DNA from: Bacteroidota bacterium
Lineage (GTDB): Bacteria > Bacteroidota > Bacteroidia > NS11-12g > UBA955
Direction of reading: 5' to 3'
DNA: 64,000 nucleotides
Assembly: GCA_023957335.1 (NCBI GenBank)
Contig: JAMLHC010000004.1
Span: 1 to 64,000, forward strand
Shown piece by piece: positions 22,275 through 31,803 of the stretch (position 1 is its first letter; the number at the start of each line of letters is the position of its first letter). A model generated the notes under the pieces. It ran no database searches and was not told the origin of the DNA. It saw only the letters and a list, made by a program, of their open reading frames with translations. A program made the position numbers and the translations under genes.

Positions 22275-23021
22275 GTGCCCGAAACTCCATCATTTTTAAT
22301 CAGTATTATTACCGTAACCCGTAATAATCTTTCGGGGCTGAAAAAAACGGCTACTTCTATTAACGCTCAAACCGTGCGCAATCAAATCCAATGGGTTGTG
22401 ATAGACGGCAAATCTTCGGATGGTTCTGTTGCGTTTGTCCAACAACAACAAAAGGAAGGTGATTATCTTGTGTCCGAACAGGACAAGGGGCTTTATGATG
22501 CCATGAACAAAGGAATACGGTCAGCACAAGGCGAATTTTTGTGGTTTCTTAATGCCGGTGATACTTTGTTTGCTGAAAACATAGTGCAACTGCTCAACCC
22601 GTTCTTTGCAAATGCTGATGTAATATACGGTGAAACCATGTTAACCGACATGGGGGGCAAGAATTTGGGTACCCGCAGTGAACAGACTACCCGAAAACTA
22701 CCCCAAACACTCACACTTCAATCCTTGTTGGGAGGTATGATTGTCAACCATCAATCTGTTATTGTCAAAAAAGAATTTTGTCCCGAATTTGATATTCAAT
22801 GGAAAATAGCAGCCGACTACGATTGGCTTTGCAATGTACTCAAACAGAACCTTAGAGTAAAGAACAGTTGGCTTATTCATTCAGGATTTGAATTGGGAGG
22901 GCTGTCATCTCAGAAAGTGAAAGCCAGTTGGAAAGAAAGATTCAACATTATGAAAAAACATTTTGGGCTTTTAAAAACCATGATAGCCCACGTTAAGATT
23001 GTTTTGAGGACAATGAAATAA
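22275..23021 (+). CDS. Glycosyltransferase family 2
   Basis: This GT-A enzyme has ISIITVTRNNLSGL at the N-terminus, IDGKSSDGS, and a catalytic segment running through EQDKGLYDAMNKGI and FLNAGDTL (DxD-like position). The GTG at 22275, just after the YfhO stop, yields about 248 residues. A TTG at 22251 overlapping yfhO is the alternative, but it lies within a TAnnTTTG element. It completes the glycan block with the GT4 enzyme and YfhO. Confidence 0.88.
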   Translation: MPETPSFLISIITVTRNNLSGLKKTATSINAQTVRNQIQWVVIDGKSSDGSVAFVQQQQKEGDYLVSEQDKGLYDAMNKGIRSAQGEFLWFLNAGDTLFAENIVQLLNPFFANADVIYGETMLTDMGGKNLGTRSEQTTRKLPQTLTLQSLLGGMIVNHQSVIVKKEFCPEFDIQWKIAADYDWLCNVLKQNLRVKNSWLIHSGFELGGLSSQKVKASWKERFNIMKKHFGLLKTMIAHVKIVLRTMK

Positions 23022-23084
23022 CTGCAATATCGTCTATTTATCAAATATTCTATTTGAGTTTTCTCTGTTTACAATTTGAAAAGC

Positions 23085-23092
23085 TATATTTG
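23085..23092 (+). promoter_or_regulatory. TAnnTTTG promoter element of the FNR gene
   Basis: TATATTTG lies 37 nt upstream of the ATG at 23130. No well-spaced -33 TTTG is seen. Confidence 0.45.
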
Positions 23093-23129
23093 CGTGCATA
23101 AATCCGATTGTTGGTAATTCTAAGCGCTT

Positions 23130-23840
23130 ATGGAAGATAAACTTAATTCAAAAAATTGTGCATTCTGCGGTCATCGCAGCCACTCAATCTTTTGCAATTC
23201 AAGTGGTGACAACATCAATGAAATCAATGATGGCAAGGTTACTTCGGAATACAAGAAAGGACAGTTTTTATTTTATGAGGGCGCACACCCACACGGACTA
23301 TTTTGTATCAACAACGGCAAAGTAAAGTTATCCCAAATGGGTGATGAAGGCAAAGAAACCATTGTACGCCTTGCCAAAAGCGGAGATATTATTGGGTACA
23401 AAGCTTTGTTAGGAGGAAACAGATACACTGCTTCTGCTATTGCACTCGAAGACAGCACTATTTGTTTCATACCCAAAGAGACCTTTTTTACAGTCCTAAA
23501 AAAAGACCCTAATTTATCCTTCTCACTTCTAAGTTTATTGAGTTCTGAGCTTCATAATGCTGAAAACAAGATTGTACAACTTGCGCAGAAACCGGTTAGA
23601 GAACGACTTGCAGAAGCCCTTCTTTTTCTTAGAGAAACCTATGGAATGGAAGCAGATGGCGCAACATTAGATGTACAACTGTCCAGAGAAGAAATCGCCA
23701 ATATCGTGGGAACTGCAACTGAATCCACAATACGTTTGCTGTCTGAATTCAAAAAGGATGGTATCATTGACATAGTGGGCAAAAAAATCAAAGTGCTTGA
23801 CAAAGACAAATTGGTAAAAACTGCCAATGTTCCTTATTGA
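23130..23840 (+). CDS. FNR-type Crp-family regulator with probable iron-sulphur cluster cysteines
   Basis: The 236 residues form a cyclic-nucleotide-binding-like fold followed by a winged HTH (LSREEIANIVGTATESTIRLLSEF). Cysteines C10-x2-C13-x8-C22 lie at the N-terminus. C112 in STICFIPKETF aligns with E. coli FNR Cys122 (SMVCEIPFETL). This matches the four ligands of the oxygen-labile [4Fe-4S] cluster. Glu and Arg of the FNR recognition helix are kept, while the Ser is Ile. It lies upstream of a hemerythrin-like gene and a CcoI-type ATPase, so it probably controls micro-oxic genes. Confidence 0.85.
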   Translation: MEDKLNSKNCAFCGHRSHSIFCNSSGDNINEINDGKVTSEYKKGQFLFYEGAHPHGLFCINNGKVKLSQMGDEGKETIVRLAKSGDIIGYKALLGGNRYTASAIALEDSTICFIPKETFFTVLKKDPNLSFSLLSLLSSELHNAENKIVQLAQKPVRERLAEALLFLRETYGMEADGATLDVQLSREEIANIVGTATESTIRLLSEFKKDGIIDIVGKKIKVLDKDKLVKTANVPY

Positions 23841-23867
23841 TTTTAAGTTTATAATATTTTATTCAAA

Positions 23868-23881
23868 CTGACTTTTGTCAT
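23868..23881 (+). promoter_or_regulatory. FNR/DNR-like binding site
   Basis: CTGAC-TTTT-GTCAT is a symmetric 5-4-5 site close to the Crp/FNR-family consensus (TTGAY-N4-RTCAA). It lies about 50 nt before the hemerythrin-like gene and directly behind the gene for an FNR-type protein. Binding is inferred. Confidence 0.5.
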
Positions 23882-23930
23882 TTTTAATACCTGAGGCGCT
23901 GACTATGTTTGCTGCGAAATTTTCACGGTT

Positions 23931-24446
23931 TTGAAAAGTTACCCAAACATAGATTTTTCTTCATTTTCTATTATTGAATCATGCGATTTTGTTTCCGACA
24001 GAATCCATCAAGATATAAGCCGAAACATGAATGCTCTCACCAAGAGCCTATTCGAAAATGATGGTCTTTTTTTGGAAACCGACAAAGAACAAGTATTGAG
24101 TATTTTATTTGTACAACTGAAAGACGAATGCGAACAACTCATTCGCTTAGAATCCTTTGTATTTCTGCCTTTTTTGAGAAAGAAAATCATATTGGATGAT
24201 TATACACTTCCCGAATCTGCGGTTGACAAAATCTTCAACTACCAACATACTGTATTGACATTGCTCTATAGGTTAAAGCATCATGTCAATGATTTCAAAA
24301 TAAACCAGCACCTTTTACCGGTCGAACAGATTATTATCAATGATTTGAGCCACTTGGAAATTTTAATGTCAGATTGGACGAATATTGTACGCGAAAAAAT
24401 CGTCAAATCGATTAGGAACAAATTGTCCGATAATGAGTTTGCATAG
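23931..24446 (+). CDS. Putative hemerythrin-like four-helix protein
   Basis: This 171-residue all-helical cytoplasmic protein has segments reminiscent of hemerythrin domains. RLESFVFLPFLRK resembles the H...EE..LFP helix, and NYQHTVLTLLYRL resembles the EH...L..L helix. Several iron-ligand histidines of the family are missing or replaced, so a di-iron site is doubtful. The position between an FNR regulator and CcoI suits an oxygen- or NO-related role. Identification is tentative. It overlaps the ATPase start by 14 nt. Confidence 0.5.
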   Translation: MKSYPNIDFSSFSIIESCDFVSDRIHQDISRNMNALTKSLFENDGLFLETDKEQVLSILFVQLKDECEQLIRLESFVFLPFLRKKIILDDYTLPESAVDKIFNYQHTVLTLLYRLKHHVNDFKINQHLLPVEQIIINDLSHLEILMSDWTNIVREKIVKSIRNKLSDNEFA

Positions 24447-26886
24447 AGTCACCGCTGACAAGGAAATACATACATCTCCAACTTCTATCTCGTGTTATCA
24501 TTGCGGTGAAGAATGTCCCGACAAATCCTTGCATATTGATGAAAAACACTTCTGCTGTCATGGTTGTATGACGGTTTACAGTCTGCTGAACAATGCCGGA
24601 CTCTGTAATTATTATGAACTGAACCAAAAATCAGGCATCAACCGAAGAACCAAAGCACGAAAAGAAAAATTTGCATTTCTGGAAGATGAAAAAGTACAAC
24701 AATCTTTGCTTTCGTTCAGAGAGGCGGAACAATCGCACGTAACTTTCTATATCCCTGTCATCCATTGTAGTTCTTGCCTATATCTACTTGAAAACCTGCA
24801 CGTGTTGCACAAAGGCATCCTAAGGGCTGATGTACAGTTTCTCAAAAAAGAAGTTTCCATTGTTTTTGATGAAAAACAAACCACTTTGAGGGAAGTGGTT
24901 GAAACCCTTGAAGATATTGGATATGAGCCTTATATCAGTCTTAAAAATCTCAATCACCAAAAGAACAAAGTTGACAAATCGCTCATTTATAGATTAGGAG
25001 TAGCAGGATTTGCATTTGGAAATATCATGCTGCTGAGTGTTCCTGAATATTTTTCTAACGATTTGCAGCAAGAAGCCTACTTGGGATTAATTTTCCGTTA
25101 TATAAGCTTTGCGCTTGCATTACCTGTTTTCTTCTATAGCGCACAAGTTTATTTTAAATCAGCTTGGAAAGGAATTCGACACAGGCATTTGAATATTGAT
25201 ATTCCCGTTGCCTTGGCAATTTTGGTAACATTTGTGCGAAGTGTAGTTGATGTGTTTGTGTTTGACACTGCCGGATATTTTGACTCTATGGCGGGTATCG
25301 TATTTTTTATGTTGATAGGCAGGGCTATTCAAAACAAAACATACGGACAACTGTCTTTTGATCGAGATTACACAGACTATTTTCCTATTTCTGCAAGCGT
25401 TTTACAAGACGGGCAAGAAAAACCCACCCCGCTTCCTGACATCCAAACCGGAGACATTTTGCTGGTGCATAGTCAAGAACTGTTGCCCGCAGACGGCATT
25501 GTTTCCAAAGGTAAAGCAGAGATAGACTATAGTTTTGTTACGGGTGAATCCGCACCTGTTTCCAAAGCAATTGGCGAGCAAGTATATGCAGGAGGCAGAC
25601 AATTAGGTGGGGCTATTGAAGTCATCACATCCAAACCGGTTGCACAAAGTTATCTGACAAATCTATGGAACAAAAATGCTAAAGACCCTCTCGAAGAGTT
25701 TGATGACAATCGCAATAGTTTTGTACATAAACTGGGACGTAATTTTACATGGGTTGTGCTTGTTATAGCTCTGGTTTCAGCAATTTATTGGTGGATACAC
25801 GACTCTTCCCTCATCTGGACTTCTGTTACAGCAGTATTGATTATCGCATGCCCTTGCGGTCTTTTACTTACTTATACATTCACCAATGGTTTTCTGATAA
25901 GGGATCTCGGACGACATGGATTGTATCTGCGCAATTCTTTTGTAATTGAGAATATCTCCAAGCTAAATTATTTGGTTTTTGACAAAACAGGTACTTTAAC
26001 TTCGGCTGAAAACATGACGGCAAATTTTGTCGGGAATGAATTGTCCGAATTTGAAAAAAGTCTTATTACAAGCCTCACTAAACCAAGCATTCAATCCATC
26101 AAACACCCCATCATCAAGCTATTAGGCAATACAAAACTTTTTGAAGTGCACAATTTCAGCGAAGAATCCGGACTGGGTGCAGAGGGCAACATAGAAGGTC
26201 ATAGTGTTAAAATAGGTACAGCACCTTATTTTGAAGAATCATTACCCAAAGATGATAATGGCACAGTGTTGTATTTGTTTATTGACCATCAGTACAGAGG
26301 CTACTTTCTGTTGCGACAAGGACTGAGAACAGGTATTGCAGATATGCTCAAAAATCTTGGTCAAAAAATCAGGTTTGCACTCATTTCGGGAGACAAACCT
26401 ACCCAACAATCATATTTTCAAAACATTTTGGGCTCCAATACAGACGTGCGTTTTGAACAAAACCCTGATGATAAACTGGAGTTTATAAAAGAAGTTCAAC
26501 GCAAAGGCAATATGGTTGCCATGATTGGAGACGGGCTCAATGATGCGGTTGCTCTCAAACAAAGCAATGTGGGGATTTGTCTGGCAGAAGATATCAATAA
26601 TTTCAGCCCCTCGGCAGACGCAATCTTGGCAGGAAAAGAACTTGCTAACCTTGACAAACTGATTGTACTCGCACAAAAAAACAGATTTATCATTCGTTCA
26701 TGTTTCGCTTTTTCGGTCAGCTACAACCTAATAGGAATTTATTTTGCTGTTCAAGGGCTGCTCTCACCATTGGTATGCGCCATTCTCATGCCCGCAAGCA
26801 CCTTGACTATTGTGTTGATTACGTTTTTGACCAGTTCATATTGGACAAAAAGATTATTTGCTTCAAGAATTAGGATAAAACTTTGA
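24433..26886 (+). CDS. ccoI: Heavy-metal P-type ATPase, CcoI/FixI type
   Basis: This copper-transporting P1B ATPase is of the kind needed to assemble cbb3-type cytochrome oxidase. The start at 24433 gives 817 residues. The N-terminus has a cysteine-rich segment (CYHCGEEC, FCCHGC), then an HMA-like domain with HCSSC typical of CcoI. The membrane CPC motif is in IACPCGLLLTY, the phosphorylation site is DKTGTLT, and the hinge is GDGLNDAVAL. In most genomes ccoS and ccoNOP follow. Here the next gene is convergent, with a 17-nt overlap. Co-regulation with the FNR protein is likely. Confidence 0.92.
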   Translation: MSLHRVTADKEIHTSPTSISCYHCGEECPDKSLHIDEKHFCCHGCMTVYSLLNNAGLCNYYELNQKSGINRRTKARKEKFAFLEDEKVQQSLLSFREAEQSHVTFYIPVIHCSSCLYLLENLHVLHKGILRADVQFLKKEVSIVFDEKQTTLREVVETLEDIGYEPYISLKNLNHQKNKVDKSLIYRLGVAGFAFGNIMLLSVPEYFSNDLQQEAYLGLIFRYISFALALPVFFYSAQVYFKSAWKGIRHRHLNIDIPVALAILVTFVRSVVDVFVFDTAGYFDSMAGIVFFMLIGRAIQNKTYGQLSFDRDYTDYFPISASVLQDGQEKPTPLPDIQTGDILLVHSQELLPADGIVSKGKAEIDYSFVTGESAPVSKAIGEQVYAGGRQLGGAIEVITSKPVAQSYLTNLWNKNAKDPLEEFDDNRNSFVHKLGRNFTWVVLVIALVSAIYWWIHDSSLIWTSVTAVLIIACPCGLLLTYTFTNGFLIRDLGRHGLYLRNSFVIENISKLNYLVFDKTGTLTSAENMTANFVGNELSEFEKSLITSLTKPSIQSIKHPIIKLLGNTKLFEVHNFSEESGLGAEGNIEGHSVKIGTAPYFEESLPKDDNGTVLYLFIDHQYRGYFLLRQGLRTGIADMLKNLGQKIRFALISGDKPTQQSYFQNILGSNTDVRFEQNPDDKLEFIKEVQRKGNMVAMIGDGLNDAVALKQSNVGICLAEDINNFSPSADAILAGKELANLDKLIVLAQKNRFIIRSCFAFSVSYNLIGIYFAVQGLLSPLVCAILMPASTLTIVLITFLTSSYWTKRLFASRIRIKL

Positions 26887-27739
26887 GTTTGCCTTTGCAC
26901 TCAAATACAAGGTCTTGAGCTGCCGTGACAGGTTCTCCGTCAATATGGGCTATATCGGAATGTTCTCTTTTAATAGAAATTTTCAAACCTGAAATTAGAT
27001 AGAAATACCTCCCATTATGGATTTTACCCATGAATATTCTGCACATTACTACCGGTGCCTCAATCAAATTGAATTTTTTTATTGCCACTACGTCCAAAAT
27101 CTCATCCTGTGGATTGGCGTGAGGAGCTATTCGGACATTGTTACCCCATTGGCTTGCATTGGCTACCGAAATGAGAAATGCCTTGCCATGCCATGTGTCT
27201 GCTCCATTGCTGATGGTATAGCTTTGTGATTTGTAGCCCAATTCACGTATTACGGCTTTTAAATATCCCCAAAATCCGCGTTCATTTTTTAGGGCAAATA
27301 CGTGACTGATATGCGCGTCAAAACCTGCTCCCGCCACATTGATAAAATGAGAATCATTCATCAAACAAGTACTGACAATGGTTTCAGATGTTTTTTCAGC
27401 CAAAGATTGAATGGCTTTAACCGTATTCATCGGGATATTGAAATGTCTTGCAAAACCATTGCCCGAACCCAAAGGAAAAATATAGAATCTTTTGTCTGTG
27501 TCAACTAATTCTTTGGAAACCGTATTGGCAGACCCGTCACCACCGGCTGCCACCACAATATCCGCATCTGATTGACTTGCTTGTTTACTCAATACCTTCA
27601 TGTGTTCTGCCGATACAGAAGACCATAATGCATAGTCGAACTTATCTTTATCCAAAAAACTATTCACTAATGACGGTAAATCAATGCCACGTTTGGCTCC
27701 TGAAATAGGGTTGTATATGATGATGACCTTTTGTTTCAC
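26870..27739 (-). CDS. Diacylglycerol/sphingosine kinase-family lipid kinase
   Basis: The 289 residues carry the DAGK catalytic signature (VVAAGGDGSANTV), IIYNPISGAKRG at the N-terminus and a FPLGSGNGFARHF segment that completes the nucleotide site. The family phosphorylates lipid hydroxyls at the membrane using ATP. It overlaps the upstream DUF4159 gene by 4 nt (ATGA), so both belong to one unit. The lipid substrate is unknown. Confidence 0.9.
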   Translation of the reverse strand: MKQKVIIIYNPISGAKRGIDLPSLVNSFLDKDKFDYALWSSVSAEHMKVLSKQASQSDADIVVAAGGDGSANTVSKELVDTDKRFYIFPLGSGNGFARHFNIPMNTVKAIQSLAEKTSETIVSTCLMNDSHFINVAGAGFDAHISHVFALKNERGFWGYLKAVIRELGYKSQSYTISNGADTWHGKAFLISVANASQWGNNVRIAPHANPQDEILDVVAIKKFNLIEAPVVMCRIFMGKIHNGRYFYLISGLKISIKREHSDIAHIDGEPVTAAQDLVFECKGKLKVLS

Positions 27740-28410
27740 CGGTTATCTGTAAAAACAAACTGAATAATATTAGCACCCATCTTGAGTGCCTGCTGGCGTT
27801 TCTCTTCAGGATCATTATAAACACTTTGATCTTCCCAACCATTACCCAAATCACATTCATACGTGTATAGACACACCAACCTACCTTTATAAATTAATCC
27901 AAAAGCTTGTGGTGGTTTGCCATCATGTTCATGCACTTTGGGCAAACCCTTGGGGAAACTATACTTTTGATTAAAAATAGGGTGTGAAAAAGGTAGTTCA
28001 ACCATTTCCAACTCAGGAAATACTTTTTTCATTTGCGGACGCACAAAAGGGTCTAATCCGTAATTGTCATCAATATGTAAAAAACCACCGGAAATAAGAT
28101 ACTTTCTTAAATTCTCTGCTTCATCACTATTGAAAACAAAATTACCGTGCCCGGTCATATAGATATATGGATAGTTAAATAAATCTTGGCTTGCAACATC
28201 CACAATATCATCCGTCTCAGCGAAAGAAGTACCAATATTTTTATTGCAAAACTTAGCCAGATTGGGCAAAGCGGTTCTGTCTGCATACCAATCTCCACCT
28301 CCTCTGTACTTGAGTTTTGCTAATTTTATTTGAGGGGACAAGACAAAACTGCCGAACAATGCAGGAATCAACAATACAAACAGATATAGAAATGCCTTCT
28401 TAGGTTTCAT
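27736..28410 (-). CDS. DUF4159 domain protein, probably exported
   Basis: The start at 28410 gives a signal-like N-terminus (MKPKKAFLYLFVLLIPALFGSFVLS), and a TAnnTTTG element sits 11 nt upstream. The in-frame start at 28500 is therefore less likely. The mature part contains KYRGGGDWYADRTALPNL, FMTGHG-like YMTGHGNFVF and GGFLHIDDNYGLDPFVR, features of DUF4159 with a glutamine-amidotransferase-like fold. Function is unknown. It is coupled to the lipid kinase gene. Confidence 0.85.
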   Translation of the reverse strand: MKPKKAFLYLFVLLIPALFGSFVLSPQIKLAKLKYRGGGDWYADRTALPNLAKFCNKNIGTSFAETDDIVDVASQDLFNYPYIYMTGHGNFVFNSDEAENLRKYLISGGFLHIDDNYGLDPFVRPQMKKVFPELEMVELPFSHPIFNQKYSFPKGLPKVHEHDGKPPQAFGLIYKGRLVCLYTYECDLGNGWEDQSVYNDPEEKRQQALKMGANIIQFVFTDNR

Positions 28411-28421
28411 CAGATATTCTG

Positions 28422-28429
28422 CAAAAATA
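28422..28429 (-). promoter_or_regulatory. TAnnTTTG promoter element of the DUF4159 gene
   Basis: TATTTTTG on the minus strand, 11 nt before the ATG at 28410. Confidence 0.5.
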
Positions 28430-28519
28430 GTCAAGAAGCGTTTTGTTATACTCATTATCAATAATGCAGAAATATACCAAACAACACTCCCAAACTTCAA
28501 TGAGTGTTTAAAAGCAAAC

Positions 28520-30724
28520 CTACAAAGACATATCAGAAATAAATTGCAATCTGCAAAGTCTCAATTCTTCTAAAGAAAAATCACCGTCAAAGGCTTTGAG
28601 AGCAGCTTCTATATTGTCCTCTTCCTGTTGCTTTAAGAAATCAAATATTTCATCCAGATACTCCTCATCCATCAATTCTGTAAGGTAATACATCAGGTCG
28701 AGCTTGGTTCCGGCAGAAACCATTTGCTCAAGTTCTTCAATAAACTCACTAATCCCTACCCCCAATGACTTGGCAATATCTTCGATATCCACTTTCTTGT
28801 CAATATTTTGAATAATGGCAATTTTCTTGCGCGATTTTTCGCCTGAAGTTTTAACCACAAAATCATCCGGACGGTCTATATCATTCTCTTCCACATACGT
28901 GGCAATCAGCTTGACAAATTCTTCACCGTATTTTTCAGCTTTATTTTTACCTACTCCATGCACACTCCCAAGGTCTTCAATCGTAATGGGGTATTTCATT
29001 GCCATATCTTCCAAAGATGGGTCTTGGAAAATAACATACGGAGGAAGTTTATATTTTTTGGCTACGGTTTTACGCAGGTCTTTGAGCATGTTAAAAAGAA
29101 CGGTATCGGTAGAGCCTTCCACCTTTGCTGATTCAAAGTCTTCTTCATCAACACTTTCATATTCAACATCAATTGCCATTTTCAATGAATAGGGCTTCTT
29201 AATAAACTCTCTACCCTTTTCAGACAAACTGTAAAGCCCATATTTTTCAATGTTTTTTATAAGAAAATCATTCAGATAAGCCAGACGACTGATACTTTTC
29301 CAAAACAAATTGTCTTTGTCTTTTCCATATCCGAAATCTTTTGCTTTGTTATGTCCGTAATCTTTAATGGAATCGGATTTTTTGCCCACAGCAAAATTGA
29401 CAAGGTGGTGCACATTGTATTCGCCTTTGAGCGTTCCATCCATCACTTTCAAAAATGCCTCCATTTCGTCCTGTACTTCATGTTTTGGCTTAGGATGGCG
29501 GCAGTTATCACACATTTCATTGCAGTTGGTTTCGTCAAACTCTTCACCAAAATAGTGTAACAAGAATTTGCGTCTGCACTGGCTGGACTCCGAAAAAGCG
29601 GAAGTTTCATCAATCAATAAAGTCCCAATCTCTTGCTCTGCAACAGGTTTATCCTTTAAAAACTTTTCGAGTTTTTCAATGTCATTGGGGTTGTAATACA
29701 TGATACAATCACTTACAATACCATCTCGCCCCGAACGACCCGTCTCTTGGTAATATCCTTCCAAACTTTTGGGCACATCATAGTGCATCACAAAACGCAC
29801 ATCTGGCTTGTCTATCCCCATTCCAAAAGCAATGGTAGCCACAATCACATCCGCATCTTCCATCAAAAAGGCATCTTGGTTTCTTACCCTTGTTTTAGCA
29901 TCCAGTCCGGCATGGTACGGCAGCGCTTTAATGCCATTGATGGCAAGCATCTCGGCAATTTCCTCTACTTTTTTTCTACTCAAACAATAGATTATACCCG
30001 ATTGTCCGTGGTGTTGCTTGATATAGCTCACCATGTTTTTATACACCTTCTCCTTACTGCGTTTTGGTCTGATATCATAATACAGATTTTCTCGGTTAAA
30101 CGAAGATTTGAAAACCTCTGCATCAAGCATGTCAAGGTTTTTCTGAATATCATATTGAACTTTTGGTGTGGCGGTGGCAGTCAAAGCCATAATCGGGACA
30201 GACGAATCCAGCTGGTGTACCATAGCCTTAATTCTTCTGTACTCAGGTCTGAAATCGTGTCCCCACTCTGAAATACAATGGGCTTCATCAACTGCCACAA
30301 AGGATACCTTGATGGTTCTAAGGAACTCAAGTGTTTCTTCTTTTTTGAGCGTTTCTGGCGCTACATAAAGAAGTTTTGTATTGGTTGCGGAAATATCTTC
30401 TTTGACAATTGAAATATCTGTCTTGGAGAGAGAAGAATTGAGGAAGTGTGCAATTTTTTCGGTACTTGAAAATCCCCGAATGGAATCAACCTGATTTTTC
30501 ATCAGTGCAATCAGCGGAGAAATGATAATGGCAGTCCCATCCTGCATCAAAGCCGGAAGCTGATAACACAAACTCTTGCCTGCACCTGTTGGCATAATCA
30601 CAAAACAATCGTTACCATCCAACAAGCACTGTATCACTTTTTCTTGTTCGCCTTTGAAAGAATCGAAACCGAAGAATTGTTTCAGGGCTTCTTTGGGAGT
30701 CAATCTTTTATCTAATACGCTCAT
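28520..30724 (-). CDS. recQ: ATP-dependent DNA helicase RecQ
   Basis: This 3'-5' helicase acts in recombination and fork repair. The start at 30724 (ATG) gives 734 residues. It has the Walker A MPTGAGKSLCYQLP, VDEAHCISEWGHDFRPEY (DEAH box and aromatic-rich loop), TATATP, GRSGRDG (motif VI), the RecQ zinc-binding cysteines ending MCDNC, a winged-helix domain and an HRDC domain. About 100 further residues at the C-terminus are helical and acidic. An in-frame GTG at 30730 is the alternative start. Confidence 0.97.
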   Translation of the reverse strand: MSVLDKRLTPKEALKQFFGFDSFKGEQEKVIQCLLDGNDCFVIMPTGAGKSLCYQLPALMQDGTAIIISPLIALMKNQVDSIRGFSSTEKIAHFLNSSLSKTDISIVKEDISATNTKLLYVAPETLKKEETLEFLRTIKVSFVAVDEAHCISEWGHDFRPEYRRIKAMVHQLDSSVPIMALTATATPKVQYDIQKNLDMLDAEVFKSSFNRENLYYDIRPKRSKEKVYKNMVSYIKQHHGQSGIIYCLSRKKVEEIAEMLAINGIKALPYHAGLDAKTRVRNQDAFLMEDADVIVATIAFGMGIDKPDVRFVMHYDVPKSLEGYYQETGRSGRDGIVSDCIMYYNPNDIEKLEKFLKDKPVAEQEIGTLLIDETSAFSESSQCRRKFLLHYFGEEFDETNCNEMCDNCRHPKPKHEVQDEMEAFLKVMDGTLKGEYNVHHLVNFAVGKKSDSIKDYGHNKAKDFGYGKDKDNLFWKSISRLAYLNDFLIKNIEKYGLYSLSEKGREFIKKPYSLKMAIDVEYESVDEEDFESAKVEGSTDTVLFNMLKDLRKTVAKKYKLPPYVIFQDPSLEDMAMKYPITIEDLGSVHGVGKNKAEKYGEEFVKLIATYVEENDIDRPDDFVVKTSGEKSRKKIAIIQNIDKKVDIEDIAKSLGVGISEFIEELEQMVSAGTKLDLMYYLTELMDEEYLDEIFDFLKQQEEDNIEAALKAFDGDFSLEELRLCRLQFISDMSL

Positions 30725-30831
30725 ATTCACTTATATACTTTAATAACTATTTTTTTTCTTTGGGTGCACTAAATTAACATAAAAAGAATTTAAAAAAAGA
30801 TATTTGCCTTTAATTTTAATTTGCGGAAGTT

Positions 30832-31800
30832 TTGACACCTGAAAAAGAAATAATTAAACTCGGAAAAAAAGCATTGTCTGATGAAATTGCAGGTTTGCAA
30901 GAATTAGAAAAATCATTCCCCTTGGATTTTGCACCGCTTGTGAATGCTATTCTAAATACCAAAGGCAGAATCATCCTCACCGGAATCGGCAAAAGCGCCA
31001 TCATTGCAAATAAGATAACAGCCACCCTAAACTCAACGGGCACACCCTCTATTTTTATGCATGCTGCTGAAGCTATACACGGTGATTTGGGGATGGTGCA
31101 AAAAAACGACCTTATCATTGCACTCTCACACAGCGGTAATACACCCGAAATCAAGTACTTAGCCGGGTTAATTAGCAAAATGGGAAATCCGCTTGCCTGT
31201 ATCTGCGGAAACAGCAACTCTGCTTTGGCTAAGACATCTAAATGGGTGTTGGCTTATCACATAACTAAAGAAGCTTGTCCATTGAACTTAGCCCCTACCA
31301 CCAGCACTACCTTGCAACTGGCTCTGGGCGATGCGTTAGCAATCGCACTGTTGAGCAGCCGAAAATTTACCGCCAATGATTTTTCCAAATACCATCCGGG
31401 CGGTAGTCTGGGCAAAAAAATCTATCTGACCTGTGGTGAAATTGCAGCACAAAACGACAAACCGGCTGTGCAAACCACAGACACTATCCCAAAAGTAATT
31501 GTCGAAATTTCCGAAAGAAGATTGGGTGCAACAGCAGTTTTGGAAAAAAATAAACTTGTGGGAATAATTACTGATGGCGATATTAGACGAATGCTCGAAA
31601 AGGATGTTAATTTGCAAGACCTTACAGCAAAAGACATTATGAGCTTAAAACCAAAAACATTTTCTTCTATGAACCTTGCTGCAGAAGCACTTGAGCTTTT
31701 AAAACAATTTAAAATTTCGCAGTTAATAATTACTGACGAAAAAGGAAAATACGCAGGGATGATACACATTCACGATTTATATAAGGAAGGATTAGTCTAA
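30832..31800 (+). CDS. KpsF/GutQ-type arabinose-5-phosphate isomerase
   Basis: The enzyme interconverts ribulose-5-phosphate and arabinose-5-phosphate, the first step to KDO of lipopolysaccharide. The 322 residues have an N-terminal SIS domain (GIGKSAIIANKI, HAAEAIHGDLG, LSHSGNTPE) and two C-terminal CBS domains. The start is TTG, since no in-frame ATG precedes the SIS fold. It lies 3 nt upstream of the mannose-1-phosphate guanylyltransferase gene in the same direction, consistent with an envelope-sugar operon. Confidence 0.93.
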   Translation: MTPEKEIIKLGKKALSDEIAGLQELEKSFPLDFAPLVNAILNTKGRIILTGIGKSAIIANKITATLNSTGTPSIFMHAAEAIHGDLGMVQKNDLIIALSHSGNTPEIKYLAGLISKMGNPLACICGNSNSALAKTSKWVLAYHITKEACPLNLAPTTSTTLQLALGDALAIALLSSRKFTANDFSKYHPGGSLGKKIYLTCGEIAAQNDKPAVQTTDTIPKVIVEISERRLGATAVLEKNKLVGIITDGDIRRMLEKDVNLQDLTAKDIMSLKPKTFSSMNLAAEALELLKQFKISQLIITDEKGKYAGMIHIHDLYKEGLV

Positions 31801-31803
31801 GCT

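Noticed and set aside
29747-30271. 174-codon open frame opposite recQ
   Set aside because: Antisense shadow of an intact recQ. No motif or start context.
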